This document shows, one piece after another, positions 42,767 through 50,855 of a stretch of DNA of 64,000 bases. Numbering within the stretch: position 1 is the stretch's first letter; every line of letters starts with the position of its first letter. This DNA comes from ASV31 sp965229765 (GTDB taxonomy: Bacteria > Pseudomonadota > Alphaproteobacteria > Rhodobacterales > Rhodobacteraceae), in assembly GCA_965229765.1 (NCBI GenBank), contig CBDDJT010000004.1, positions 1,674,001-1,738,000 of the forward strand. Reading direction: 5' to 3'. Made by a program: the position numbers and the translations under genes. The notes under the pieces were generated by a model. The model made no database searches and was not told the DNA's origin. It saw nothing but the letters and a program-made list of their open reading frames with translations.

Positions 42767-44182
42767 GTGATCATCGGGGACATTGCCGACCGTTTGACGC
42801 GCGGGGTGGAATCCATCGGCGACACGGTCAGCGAGACGTTTCTGGAGCCGGTCGTGCGGCTGGGCGTCACCGGGCTTTCACGGGCGGGCAAGACCGTCTT
42901 CATCACCTCGCTGGTGGCCAACCTGATCGACCGCGGGCGGATGCCGGGGCTTGTCGCCGCGTCCGAGGGCCGTTTGCGGGCTGCCTTCCTGCAGCCGCAG
43001 CCCGACGACACGGTGCCGCGCTTCGACTACGAGACGCATCTTGCCGCGCTGACGGCGGCACAGCCGCACTGGCCGGGATCGACGCGGGCGGTCAGCCAGC
43101 TGCGGCTGTCGCTTCGGGTGCAGCCCACGGGGCTGCTTGGGGGGCTTTCGGGGCCGCGCACCGTGCATCTGGATATCGTGGACTATCCGGGCGAATGGCT
43201 TCTGGACCTGGAACTGATGGACCTTGGCTATGCCGAGTGGTGCGCCCGCACGCTGGAGCGGATCGCGCAGCGCGTGCCGGCGGCGGCCTACATGGCGGCA
43301 GTGCGCGAGGCGGACGCCGCCGCCCGGTTCGACGAAGGCGTGGCGCGCGGGCTGGCGCAGGCCTTTGCCGGTTATCTGCACACGGCGCGGGCGGCGGGGT
43401 TTTCCGATTGCACGCCGGGCCGGTTCCTGCTGCCCGGCGAGATGGAGGGATCGCCCGTCCTGACCTTCGCGCCGCTGCCACGGCCGGAAAAGACGCCGCG
43501 CGGCAGCCTGTGGCGCGAGATGGAGCGGCGGTTCGAGGCCTACAAGTCGCAGGTCGTTCGGCCGTTCTTCCGCGATCACTTCAGCCGGATCGACCGGCAG
43601 GTGGTGCTGGTCGACGCGCTGGGCGCGATCCATTCGGGCCCGGCGGCGCTGGACGATCTGCGGCGGGCGCTGACCGACATCATGTCGGCGTTCCGTCCGG
43701 GACGGAACGCGTTTCTGACGCAGCTTCTGCTGGGCAGGCGGGTCGAGAAGATCCTGTTCGCCGCGACCAAGGCCGATCACCTGCACCACACCCAGCACGC
43801 GCGCCTGACCGCGATCATGGATGCGCTGATGAAGGATGCCCGCGCGCGGGCGGATTTCGCCGGGGCCGAGACGCAGGCGATGGCCATTGCGGCCCTGCGC
43901 GCCACGGTCGAGGAGACGGTGAACCACGGTGGACGCAGCCTTGACTGTGTGCGCGGCACCCTGCTGGACGGCGGGCGGCAGGCGGCGTTCTATCCGGGCG
44001 AGCTGCCCGAGGATCCGGGCCGCCTGCTGTCGCCCGCGCGCGAGGGGGCCGAACGCTGGCTGGACGCCGATTACCAGGTGATGTCCTTTGCGCCCGCGCC
44101 GCTGACCCTGCGCCCCGGCGAGGGGCCGCCGCACATCCGGCTGGACCGGGCGGCGCAATTCCTGATCGGGGACAGGCTGTGA
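42767..44182 (+). CDS. YcjX-family P-loop protein
   Basis: A 471-residue predicted ATPase. Walker A is GLSRAGKT near residue 40, and the family blocks LDIVDYPGEWLLDL and ATKADHLHH follow. YcjX and the YcjF-like membrane protein encoded two genes on are usually linked and belong to the envelope-stress (PspF) regulon in E. coli; the role here is unknown. GTG 42767 has GGAG eight bases upstream. The stop overlaps the GNAT start by four bases. Confidence 0.88.
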   Translation: MIIGDIADRLTRGVESIGDTVSETFLEPVVRLGVTGLSRAGKTVFITSLVANLIDRGRMPGLVAASEGRLRAAFLQPQPDDTVPRFDYETHLAALTAAQPHWPGSTRAVSQLRLSLRVQPTGLLGGLSGPRTVHLDIVDYPGEWLLDLELMDLGYAEWCARTLERIAQRVPAAAYMAAVREADAAARFDEGVARGLAQAFAGYLHTARAAGFSDCTPGRFLLPGEMEGSPVLTFAPLPRPEKTPRGSLWREMERRFEAYKSQVVRPFFRDHFSRIDRQVVLVDALGAIHSGPAALDDLRRALTDIMSAFRPGRNAFLTQLLLGRRVEKILFAATKADHLHHTQHARLTAIMDALMKDARARADFAGAETQAMAIAALRATVEETVNHGGRSLDCVRGTLLDGGRQAAFYPGELPEDPGRLLSPAREGAERWLDADYQVMSFAPAPLTLRPGEGPPHIRLDRAAQFLIGDRL

Positions 44183-44658
44183 TCGCGGTGCTGACCCGTG
44201 CGCGTGCCGCGCGGCCGCGCATCGCCCCGGCGGTTCCGCGCGATGCCGCGCGGCTGGCGTGCATCCTTGGCGACTGGGTGCGCGAGACGTCCTGGATGCC
44301 GCAGTTGCATGATCCGGTGGAGGACCGGGCATTCCTTGCCCGGCTGATCCGTGACATCGAGGTGCTGACCCTGCGCGATGGGCGCAGCGTCCTTGGGTTC
44401 GTGGCGCTGGACGGGGACGAGGTGCAGGCGCTTTACCTTGCGTCCGGCGCGCGCGGTCAGGGGCATGGCAAGCGTCTGCTCGACACGGCCAAGGAACGGC
44501 GCGACCGCTTGAAACTGTGGACCTTTCAGGCCAACGAGGCCGCGCGGCGGTTCTATGCGCGCGAAGGCTTCGAGCCGGTGCGGTTCACCAATGGCGAAGA
44601 CAACGACGAAGGCCTGCCCGACGTGCGGCTGGTCTGGCAGCGCGAGGGCACGGCATGA
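44179..44658 (+). CDS. GNAT-family N-acetyltransferase
   Basis: A 159-residue acetyltransferase. Acetyl-CoA motif A is LYLASGARGQGHGKRLLDTA (about residues 84-103), and motif B has NEAARRFYAREGFEPV. Substrate unknown. It starts with GTG in the ycjX stop and ends with ATGA into the ycjF-like gene, so it is inserted between the two partners of that operon. Confidence 0.87.
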   Translation: MIAVLTRARAARPRIAPAVPRDAARLACILGDWVRETSWMPQLHDPVEDRAFLARLIRDIEVLTLRDGRSVLGFVALDGDEVQALYLASGARGQGHGKRLLDTAKERRDRLKLWTFQANEAARRFYAREGFEPVRFTNGEDNDEGLPDVRLVWQREGTA

Positions 44659-45653
44659 CCGAAAAGACAGGCCCCGTCCTGATCGAACTGGACACGCCGT
44701 CCGAGGTGACGCCCGCCACCGCCCCGCCGGTGGCCGATCCGCCGCAGGCGCCCGACACCACGGCGATGCGGACGCTGGCCACGCTGGCGGCGCGGCGCCC
44801 GTCGCGGCTGGCACGGTGGTTCTGGTCGCTGCTGGTCACGCTGCTGGGCGTGGTGCTGTCGGTGGCGGCGTGGGACTTCGTCACCGGGCTTCTGACGCGC
44901 AACATGGTGCTGGGCTATGCGGTGACGGGGCTGATCGGCCTTTTGCTGCTGGTCGCGCTGGCCATCGCGCTGCGTGAATGGGCCGGCTTTGCCCGGCTTG
45001 GACGCCTTGACGCGGTGCGGCGCGCGGCCGACACGGCGCTGGCCGATGGGGACCTTGCAGCGGCGCGCAAGGTGGCCGACAGGCTGGTTGCGCTTTACGC
45101 GGGACGCGAGGAATTGCGCTGGGGCCGCGACCGGCTTCGCGACCGGCAGGGCGACGTCTTTGACGCCGACGGCCTGCTGGGGCTGGCGGAGACCGAGCTT
45201 CTGGCGCCGCTGGACGCCGCGGCGCGCGCCGAGGTCGAGGCCGCCGCGCGGCAGGTCGCCACGGTGACGGCAATCGTGCCGCTGGCGCTGGCCGATGTGG
45301 TTGCGGCGCTGACCTCGAACCTGCGCATGATCCGGCGGATCGCGGAGATCTACGGCGGGCGCGGTGGCACGCTGGGAAGCTGGCGGCTGACACGGTCGGT
45401 CCTGACGCATCTGGTGGCGACGGGCGCGGTGGCCGTGGGCGACGATCTGATCGGTTCGGTCGCGGGCGGCGGGGTGCTGGCCAAGGTGTCGCGCCGCTTT
45501 GGCGAGGGGGTGGTCAACGGGGCGCTGACCGCGCGGGTGGGCGTCGCCGCGATGGAGGTCTGCCGCCCGCTGGGGTTCCGGGCGCAGCGCCGGCCGACTG
45601 TCTCGCGACTGGTAAAGCGTGCGCTTACGGGGCTATTCTCTTCGGGCGGTTGA
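44655..45653 (+). CDS. YcjF-family (TIGR01620) membrane protein
   Basis: A 332-residue protein with a Pro/Thr-rich N terminus, two membrane segments (about 55-78 and 85-105), a long helical soluble part, and a C-terminal region like VTAIVPLALADVVAALTSNLRMIRRIAEIYGGR, read in blocks, typical of YcjF (DUF697). Inner membrane, partner of YcjX. Confidence 0.85.
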   Translation: MTEKTGPVLIELDTPSEVTPATAPPVADPPQAPDTTAMRTLATLAARRPSRLARWFWSLLVTLLGVVLSVAAWDFVTGLLTRNMVLGYAVTGLIGLLLLVALAIALREWAGFARLGRLDAVRRAADTALADGDLAAARKVADRLVALYAGREELRWGRDRLRDRQGDVFDADGLLGLAETELLAPLDAAARAEVEAAARQVATVTAIVPLALADVVAALTSNLRMIRRIAEIYGGRGGTLGSWRLTRSVLTHLVATGAVAVGDDLIGSVAGGGVLAKVSRRFGEGVVNGALTARVGVAAMEVCRPLGFRAQRRPTVSRLVKRALTGLFSSGG

Positions 45654-45677
45654 TCCGACCGTCATGAAAGGACGGGC

Positions 45678-46403
45678 ATGGACCCATTCGCCCACCATCC
45701 CGAGCTGCGTGACAGGATCACGCCGCCGGAAAAGTCGTTCTTTCACGGCTTTACCCTGCGACGGCTGGAAGAAATGGCGCGCGCGCACGGAATGCCCGTC
45801 GGCTGGTGGTACGATGACGAGACGCGCGAGGCGATGCGCAGCGCGTTCCTGGCCGATCACGTGCCGCCGGGGGATATCTGGGTGTTCGGCTATGGCTCGC
45901 TGATCTGGGACCCGGCCTTTCCCTTCGTCGAGGTGCGGCGCGCCTTTGCCCACGGGCACGCCCGCCGGTTCATCCTGCGCGAGGACAACGGCGGGCGCGG
46001 CACGCCGGACGCGCCGGGCCTGATGGCCGCGCTGGACGTCGGCGGCGGCTGTCACGGGCTGGCCTTTCGCGTGGCAGCCGATGCGGTCGACGCGGCGACA
46101 GAGGCGCTTTGGCGCCGCGAGGTGATCGCGCCGGGCTATGTTCCGGCCTTCATCCCGGTGCGCATCGGAGACGCCGCGTGTGCCGCGCTGACGTTTCTTG
46201 CCAATCACGACACCGACGTCATCGAATCCGATCTGCCGCATGAAACCCGTGTGGAATGGCTGGCGACCGGCGCGGGGATACTGGGCACCAGCCGCGACTA
46301 TCTTGCCAGTGTGGCGGCGCACATGCACGACATGGGCATCCCCGACCCCGCGCTCGACAGTCTGCTGGCAGAGGTCGATGCGCGGCGCGTGCGGCAGGAC
46401 TGA
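45678..46403 (+). CDS. ChaC-like gamma-glutamylcyclotransferase
   Basis: A 241-residue protein with the GGCT signature VFGYGSLIWDPAFPF at about residue 70 and the catalytic glutamate probably in LWRREVI. ChaC cleaves glutathione to 5-oxoproline and Cys-Gly. AAAGGACG precedes the ATG. Single gene between the ycjF-like gene and prmA; it could help turn over glutathione alongside the gor gene elsewhere in the window. Confidence 0.88.
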   Translation: MDPFAHHPELRDRITPPEKSFFHGFTLRRLEEMARAHGMPVGWWYDDETREAMRSAFLADHVPPGDIWVFGYGSLIWDPAFPFVEVRRAFAHGHARRFILREDNGGRGTPDAPGLMAALDVGGGCHGLAFRVAADAVDAATEALWRREVIAPGYVPAFIPVRIGDAACAALTFLANHDTDVIESDLPHETRVEWLATGAGILGTSRDYLASVAAHMHDMGIPDPALDSLLAEVDARRVRQD

Positions 46404-46571
46404 AGGCCCCATCCGATTGTGCCTTGATCCCCGGAGCCGACCCGGAGCGGCAAGATGTTCGGCCTATGAGCGGGGGCCGGGGGCGCTGGACGGGCGCGGC
46501 CGCCTTCTGGTCCGGCTTGACCGCCGGGCGCGCGCCGCCTAGGCGAAGGCAACCCAGCGAAAGGCCCGAGG

Positions 46572-47444
46572 ATGCCCACATTCACCGCCCTTACCACTCT
46601 GTCCGGCCCGGACGCGGCCGAAGCCCTTGGCGAGGCGATGGAGCGCATGATGCCCGAACCTGACGGCGTCGGGGTGTTCGAGCTGGAGGACGGGTCGGGT
46701 CTGTGGGAGGTCGGCGCCTATTTCACGCAGGCCCCCGATACGGCCACGCTGGCGCTGCTGGCGACGGCCTTTGGCGCGCGGCCCTTCACCGTGTCAGAGC
46801 TTCCGGAAACCGACTGGGTGGCCAAGGTCCGGCGCGAGTTGTCGCCCGTGGTGGCCGGACGGTTCTTTGTCTACGGCAGCCATGACGCCGACAAGGTTCC
46901 CGCCGATGTCGTTCCGCTGCACATCGAGGCGTCGATGGCCTTTGGCACCGGCCACCACGGCACGACGCAGGGGTGCCTGACCGCGCTTGACCGGCTGATC
47001 GAGGCGGGAGAGGCCCCGGTGCGGGTTCTTGACCTTGGTTGCGGGACGGCGGTGCTGGCGATGGCGGCGGCGCGGATCTGGCCCGGCGCGCAGGTGCTGG
47101 CCAGCGACATCGACCCTGTCGCCGTCGAGGTGGCAGAGGCCAATCTGGCGGCCAACGGACTGACCGGCGCGGTCCGCTGCATCGAGGCGGTGGGCCTGGA
47201 TCATCCCGATCTGGGGGCCGCCGCGCCCTATGACCTGATCTTCGCAAACATCCTGAAGGGTCCGCTGGTAGAGCTTGCACCCGCGATCGCCGCCGCGACC
47301 GCGCCGGGCGGGCACGTGATTCTGTCTGGCATCCTGAACGAGCAGGCCGACGAGGTGATCGCGGCCTATCGCGAGGCTGGAAACGATCTGGCCGAGCGGC
47401 GCGTCATTGGCGACTGGACGACCCTTACTCTGACCCGGATTTGA
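46572..47444 (+). CDS. prmA: ribosomal protein L11 methyltransferase
   Basis: A 290-residue SAM-dependent enzyme. The L11-specific loop FGTGHHGTT and SAM motif I LDLGCGTAVLAMAA are present, followed by NILKGPLVELAP. It trimethylates ribosomal protein L11. The gene is preceded by a 168-base gap with no visible ORF of merit. Confidence 0.95.
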   Translation: MPTFTALTTLSGPDAAEALGEAMERMMPEPDGVGVFELEDGSGLWEVGAYFTQAPDTATLALLATAFGARPFTVSELPETDWVAKVRRELSPVVAGRFFVYGSHDADKVPADVVPLHIEASMAFGTGHHGTTQGCLTALDRLIEAGEAPVRVLDLGCGTAVLAMAAARIWPGAQVLASDIDPVAVEVAEANLAANGLTGAVRCIEAVGLDHPDLGAAAPYDLIFANILKGPLVELAPAIAAATAPGGHVILSGILNEQADEVIAAYREAGNDLAERRVIGDWTTLTLTRI

Positions 47445-47553
47445 CGCAATCTGGCCCGATATCCGGCCCAACTGGGGCCCTTGCCCCATTTCTGCCACAT
47501 TTCGCGCCGATTCAGGCCTTCATCGGTGGGGGCCGATATCGAAGGTAGTAGCG

Positions 47554-47892
47554 ATGTTTGGTGTGTTTCGCAGTGTATCCCGGTCCCGTTCGGCGCGCCG
47601 CTCAAGCGGTGAGGTGCTGATCCTCAACACCGACGGCAGCGTGCTTGTCGACCGCAGAGGCGGCCGGCGCGGATGGCGAATGACACTGCCGCTGAAACCC
47701 CTCATCCAGATTGCAATCGTGGTGACGGCGGTGAAGCTGTTGCTGCTGGCCGACCTTGGCGCCGGCGAATACAACCAGCGCATCGCCAACCTGCGCGCCG
47801 GGCCGTGGTACGAATGGCTGGGCTCTTATGTTCTCGTTCTGGATCCGATCACCACAGAGGTGGTGTCCAATCTGACCCGCTGGACGCGCTGA
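47554..47892 (+). CDS. conserved hypothetical single-pass membrane protein
   Basis: A 112-residue protein. Residues 1-45 are basic (SRSRSARRSSGE, DRRGGRRGWRM), one membrane segment follows (about 46-68, LPLKPLIQIAIVVTAVKLLLL), and the C-terminal part is outside (AGEYNQRIANLRAGPWYEWLG). No domain recognised. A strong bidirectional terminator follows. Confidence 0.65.
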   Translation: MFGVFRSVSRSRSARRSSGEVLILNTDGSVLVDRRGGRRGWRMTLPLKPLIQIAIVVTAVKLLLLADLGAGEYNQRIANLRAGPWYEWLGSYVLVLDPITTEVVSNLTRWTR

Positions 47893-47910
47893 GGCAGGCG
47901 TCAGGCAAGC

Positions 47911-47947
47911 AAAAGGCCGCGCGACCGGTGGGGTCGCGCGGCCTTTT
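47911..47947. terminator. bidirectional intrinsic terminator
   Basis: AAAAGGCCGCGCGACC, a 5-base loop, then GGTCGCGCGGCC and TTTT. The 12-bp stem (47915-47926/47932-47943) has an A-run before and a T-run after, so it ends transcription of both the hypothetical gene (stop 47892) and the convergent DUF1127 gene (stop 47970). Confidence 0.9.
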
Positions 47948-47969
47948 CATGTCCGAAGACCGGCCGGTA

Positions 47970-48173
47970 TCAGTAGCGCATGTCGCGCAGAACGTTGTCG
48001 ATTTCGCCGCGGGACAGGCCGATGTCGTCGAGTTCGCGGTCGCTTAGCCGGTAAAGCTCCTCACGCGTGCGCTGAACCGCGATCCGGTTCATGATCGTGG
48101 CAAGCGTCTGAGCGATGGACGTGAAAATCCCGGCGCGGCCCCGGGCGATACTGGTGTTGTCGTAGGTGGTCAT
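47970..48173 (-). CDS. DUF1127 small protein
   Basis: A 67-residue basic protein whose last 35 residues fit DUF1127 (YjiS-like): REELYRLSDRELDDIGLSRGEIDNVLRD. Such proteins in Rhodobacter and Agrobacterium affect RNA turnover, phosphate and stress responses. GGAGACG seven bases upstream of ATG 48173. A CTGCAATGCAG palindrome lies in its upstream region. Confidence 0.9.
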   Translation of the reverse strand: MTTYDNTSIARGRAGIFTSIAQTLATIMNRIAVQRTREELYRLSDRELDDIGLSRGEIDNVLRDMRY

Positions 48174-48342
48174 ATTTGCGTCTCCGTTCGGGGCGCGCCA
48201 CGAGGTGCGGCGCGCTGTGTCGAGCCGTGCAGGTAAGCCTGCCCCCGCCTGTCAGCAAGCCATCGAATGCGCATGCCGCATATGCAAAATGCACATGGCT
48301 TGACTGGACAACTTATCCTGCACTCACTGAGTGTTGCTGAGT

Positions 48343-48357
48343 TGCTGCAATGCAGCA
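48343..48357. promoter_or_regulatory. 15-bp palindrome TGCTGCAATGCAGCA
   Basis: A perfect 7+1+7 dyad in the 292-base gap between the DUF1127 gene and ruvC. The core CTGC-N3-GCAG equals the published recognition pattern of PhaR of Paracoccus denitrificans (TGC-rich CTGC-N3/4-GCAG). The same 11-base core occurs at 54787. Other dyads in this gap: ATGCGCAT and GCATATGC near 48268-48285. Confidence 0.5.
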
Positions 48358-48413
48358 TAGGTGCCTGCGACCCGCGGCGCAGGTGTTCCGGGCAGCAGGG
48401 GGGACTGGTAGAT

Positions 48414-48428
48414 GTTCGCGTTTCGTGC
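48414..48428 (+). promoter_or_regulatory. possible LexA box upstream of ruvC
   Basis: GTTC, GCGTTTC, GTGC: one mismatch to the alphaproteobacterial LexA box GTTC-N7-GTTC, 37 bases before the ruvC start. ruv genes are SOS-controlled in many bacteria. Weak evidence on its own. Confidence 0.3.
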
Positions 48429-48465
48429 TATCGGCGTGAAAACAACGAACGAGCAGGGGCAAGCG

Positions 48466-48972
48466 ATGCGGGTGATCGGAATCGACCCCGGACTGCGGAT
48501 CACGGGCTGGGGCGTGATCGAGACGGTTTCGGGACGTATCGCGCATGTGGCCAACGGGGTCTGCCGGTCCGACGGTGCGGACCTGGCGGCGCGGCTGCTG
48601 AGCCTGCACAGCCAGCTGACGGACGTTCTGGCGCGGCACGCCCCCGACACCGCGGCGGTAGAGCAGACGTTCGTGAACCGTGACGCCGCCGGCACGCTGA
48701 AGCTTGGGCAGGCGCGGGGGATCGCGATGCTGGTGCCCGCCGCCGCCGGGCTGCCCGTGGGCGAATATGCCCCCAATGCGGTGAAGAAGGCGGTTGTGGG
48801 CGTGGGCCATGCCGACAAGCGGCAAGTGGATCACATGGTGCGCCTGATGCTGCCCGGCGCCGACATCGCGGGGCCGGATGCCGCCGACGCGCTGGCCATC
48901 GCGCTGTGTCATGCGCATCATCAGCAATCGGCGGGACGGCTGGCGGCGGCGCTGGCGCGGGCGGGCGCATGA
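48466..48972 (+). CDS. ruvC: Holliday junction endonuclease RuvC
   Basis: A 168-residue resolvase. Start MRVIGIDPGL gives catalytic Asp7; Glu66 is in VEQTF, and the acidic pair lies in PDAADALAIALCH. It cuts Holliday junctions held by RuvAB. AGGGGC precedes the ATG; an upstream frame to 48412 lacks family similarity. Its stop overlaps ruvA (ATGA). Confidence 0.96.
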   Translation: MRVIGIDPGLRITGWGVIETVSGRIAHVANGVCRSDGADLAARLLSLHSQLTDVLARHAPDTAAVEQTFVNRDAAGTLKLGQARGIAMLVPAAAGLPVGEYAPNAVKKAVVGVGHADKRQVDHMVRLMLPGADIAGPDAADALAIALCHAHHQQSAGRLAAALARAGA

Positions 48973-49628
48973 TCGGGCGGCTGTCGGGACGGCTGGCCTA
49001 TGCCGCCGCCGATCAGGTGATGATCGACGTGGGCGGCGTGGGCTACGTGGTGCATGTGTCGGACCGCACCCGCATGGCGCTGCCCCCGGTGGGCGAGGCG
49101 GTGTCGCTCTGGACGGATCTTCTGGTGCGCGAGGACCTGTTGCAGCTGATGGGGTTCACTTCGCTGGTGGAAAAGGAGTGGTACCGGCTGCTGACCACGG
49201 TCCAGGGCGTGGGCGCAAAGTCGGCGCTGGGCATCGTGGGTGCGCTGGGGCCCGATGGCGTCAGCCGGGCCATCGCGCTGGGCGACTGGGCCTCGATCAA
49301 GGCCGCGCCGGGCGTGGGCCCGAAGATCGCGCAGCGGGTGGTGAACGAGCTGAAGGACAAGGCGCCCGGCGTCATGGCTATGGGCGCGAGCGCCCCGGCG
49401 GTGCAGGCAGGACCGGCGGCCTCTGGTGTGGTGGCCGAGCCTGTGCCCGTCGCGCCCCCCGGCGGGGCGTCCCCGGCGCAGGCCGAGGCGATGTCGGCGC
49501 TGGGCAATCTGGGCTACGCGCCCGCCGAGGCGGCGCGCGCCGTGGCAGAGGCGCTGGACGAGGCGCCGGGGGCGGACACCGCCGCGCTGATCCGCGCCAG
49601 CCTGAAGCGTTTGGCGCCAAAGGGTTAA
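48969..49628 (+). CDS. ruvA: Holliday junction helicase subunit RuvA
   Basis: A 219-residue protein: MIGRLSGRL N-terminal OB domain, HhH motifs (VQGVGAKSALGIVGAL and APGVGPKIAQRVVNEL), a flexible Ala/Pro linker (about 135-175), and the C-terminal RuvB-binding domain (ALGNLGYAPAEAARAV). Binds four-way junctions and loads RuvB, whose gene follows by three bases. Confidence 0.96.
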   Translation: MIGRLSGRLAYAAADQVMIDVGGVGYVVHVSDRTRMALPPVGEAVSLWTDLLVREDLLQLMGFTSLVEKEWYRLLTTVQGVGAKSALGIVGALGPDGVSRAIALGDWASIKAAPGVGPKIAQRVVNELKDKAPGVMAMGASAPAVQAGPAASGVVAEPVPVAPPGGASPAQAEAMSALGNLGYAPAEAARAVAEALDEAPGADTAALIRASLKRLAPKG

Positions 49629-49631
49629 TGG

Positions 49632-50663
49632 ATGACCGGGCCTGATCCCACCCTGCGCCCCGAGCGCCGGCCCGAGGACGCCGACCGGGCGATGCGCCCG
49701 CAGGTGCTGGACGATTTCGTCGGCCAGGCCGAGGCGCGGTCCAACCTGCGCGTCTTCATCGAAAGCGCGCGGCGGCGGGCCGAGGCGATGGACCACGCGC
49801 TGTTCCACGGTCCGCCGGGGCTGGGCAAGACGACGCTGGCGCAGATCGTGGCGCGCGAACTGGGCGTGAACTTCCGCATGACCTCTGGCCCGGTGCTGGC
49901 GCGGGCCGGGGACCTGGCGGCGATCCTGACCAACCTCGAAGCGCGGGACGTGCTGTTCATCGACGAGATCCACCGCCTGAACCCCGTGGTCGAGGAGGTG
50001 CTGTATCCGGCGATGGAGGATTTCGAGCTGGACCTCGTCATCGGCGAGGGGCCGGCGGCGCGCACGGTGCGCATCGAGTTGCAGCCGTTCACGCTGGTGG
50101 GCGCGACGACGCGGCTGGGTCTTTTGACGACACCGCTGCGGGACCGGTTCGGAATTCCCGTGCGATTACAGTTCTATACCGAGGCGGAATTGACCCACAT
50201 CGTGGCGCGCGGGGCGCGGGTGATGGGGATCGAGGCCGAACCGGACGGTGCGGTGGAGATCGCGCGGCGCGCACGCGGCACGCCGCGCATCGCCGGGCGG
50301 CTGTTGCGCCGGGTGGCCGATTTCGCGCTTGTCGAGGGCGATGGACGGCTGACGCGGGCCGGCGCGGACCACGCGCTGACGCGGCTGGGCGTGGACGATC
50401 TGGGGCTCGACGGGGCCGACCGACGCTACATGCGGCTGATCGCCGAGCATTACGGCGGCGGCCCGGTGGGGATCGAAACCCTGTCGGCCGCGCTGTCGGA
50501 AAGCCGCGACGCGCTGGAAGAGGTCATCGAGCCCTACCTGTTGCAGCAGGGGCTGATCCAGCGCACGCCGCGCGGGCGGATGCTGGCGGCCGGTGCCTGG
50601 CGGCACCTGGGCCTTGCCGCGCCGCGCCTGCCCGGAGACGCGCCGGACCTGTTCGGAAAGTGA
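49632..50663 (+). CDS. ruvB: Holliday junction helicase subunit RuvB
   Basis: A 343-residue AAA+ motor. N-terminal RPQVLDDFVGQ, Walker A GPPGLGKTT, Walker B LFIDEIHRL, sensor 1 GATTRLGLLTTPLRDRFG and the C-terminal winged helix (GIETLSAALSE). Drives branch migration. Followed by a composite repeat beginning 22 bases after the stop. Confidence 0.97.
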   Translation: MTGPDPTLRPERRPEDADRAMRPQVLDDFVGQAEARSNLRVFIESARRRAEAMDHALFHGPPGLGKTTLAQIVARELGVNFRMTSGPVLARAGDLAAILTNLEARDVLFIDEIHRLNPVVEEVLYPAMEDFELDLVIGEGPAARTVRIELQPFTLVGATTRLGLLTTPLRDRFGIPVRLQFYTEAELTHIVARGARVMGIEAEPDGAVEIARRARGTPRIAGRLLRRVADFALVEGDGRLTRAGADHALTRLGVDDLGLDGADRRYMRLIAEHYGGGPVGIETLSAALSESRDALEEVIEPYLLQQGLIQRTPRGRMLAAGAWRHLGLAAPRLPGDAPDLFGK

Positions 50664-50685
50664 GCCCGGCGGGCGCGACACGGGT

Positions 50686-50822
50686 GTCGGCATCGCGTCG
50701 GCACAACGTCGGCATCGCGTCGGCGCGTCGCGGGGAACGGCGCGCGGCGGGGGCGCGGCGGCGGGGGCATCGAGCCCCCTTCGCCGCGGGCCTCCGGCGG
50801 GAGTATTTGGGAACAGAAGAAG
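50686..50822 (+). repeat. composite repeat, copy 2 (11-bp array, hairpins, GAGTATTTG tail)
   Basis: Four tandem 11-bp units: GTCGGCATCGC (50686), GTCGGCACAAC (50697), GTCGGCATCGC (50708), GTCGGCGCGTC (50719). GC-rich bases follow, then a hairpin with GGGGGC/GCCCCC arms (50763-50779), a second hairpin CGCCG/CGGCG (50782-50799), and the tail GAGTATTTGGGAACAGAAG (from 50801, ending 50822). It lies between ruvB and the helicase gene in the same direction as both. Unit order and final GTCGGCGCG unit equal copy 1. Confidence 0.85.
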
Positions 50823-50855
50823 GCGGGGGCGGGGTGTTGGCCCGGCGGGGGCGGC

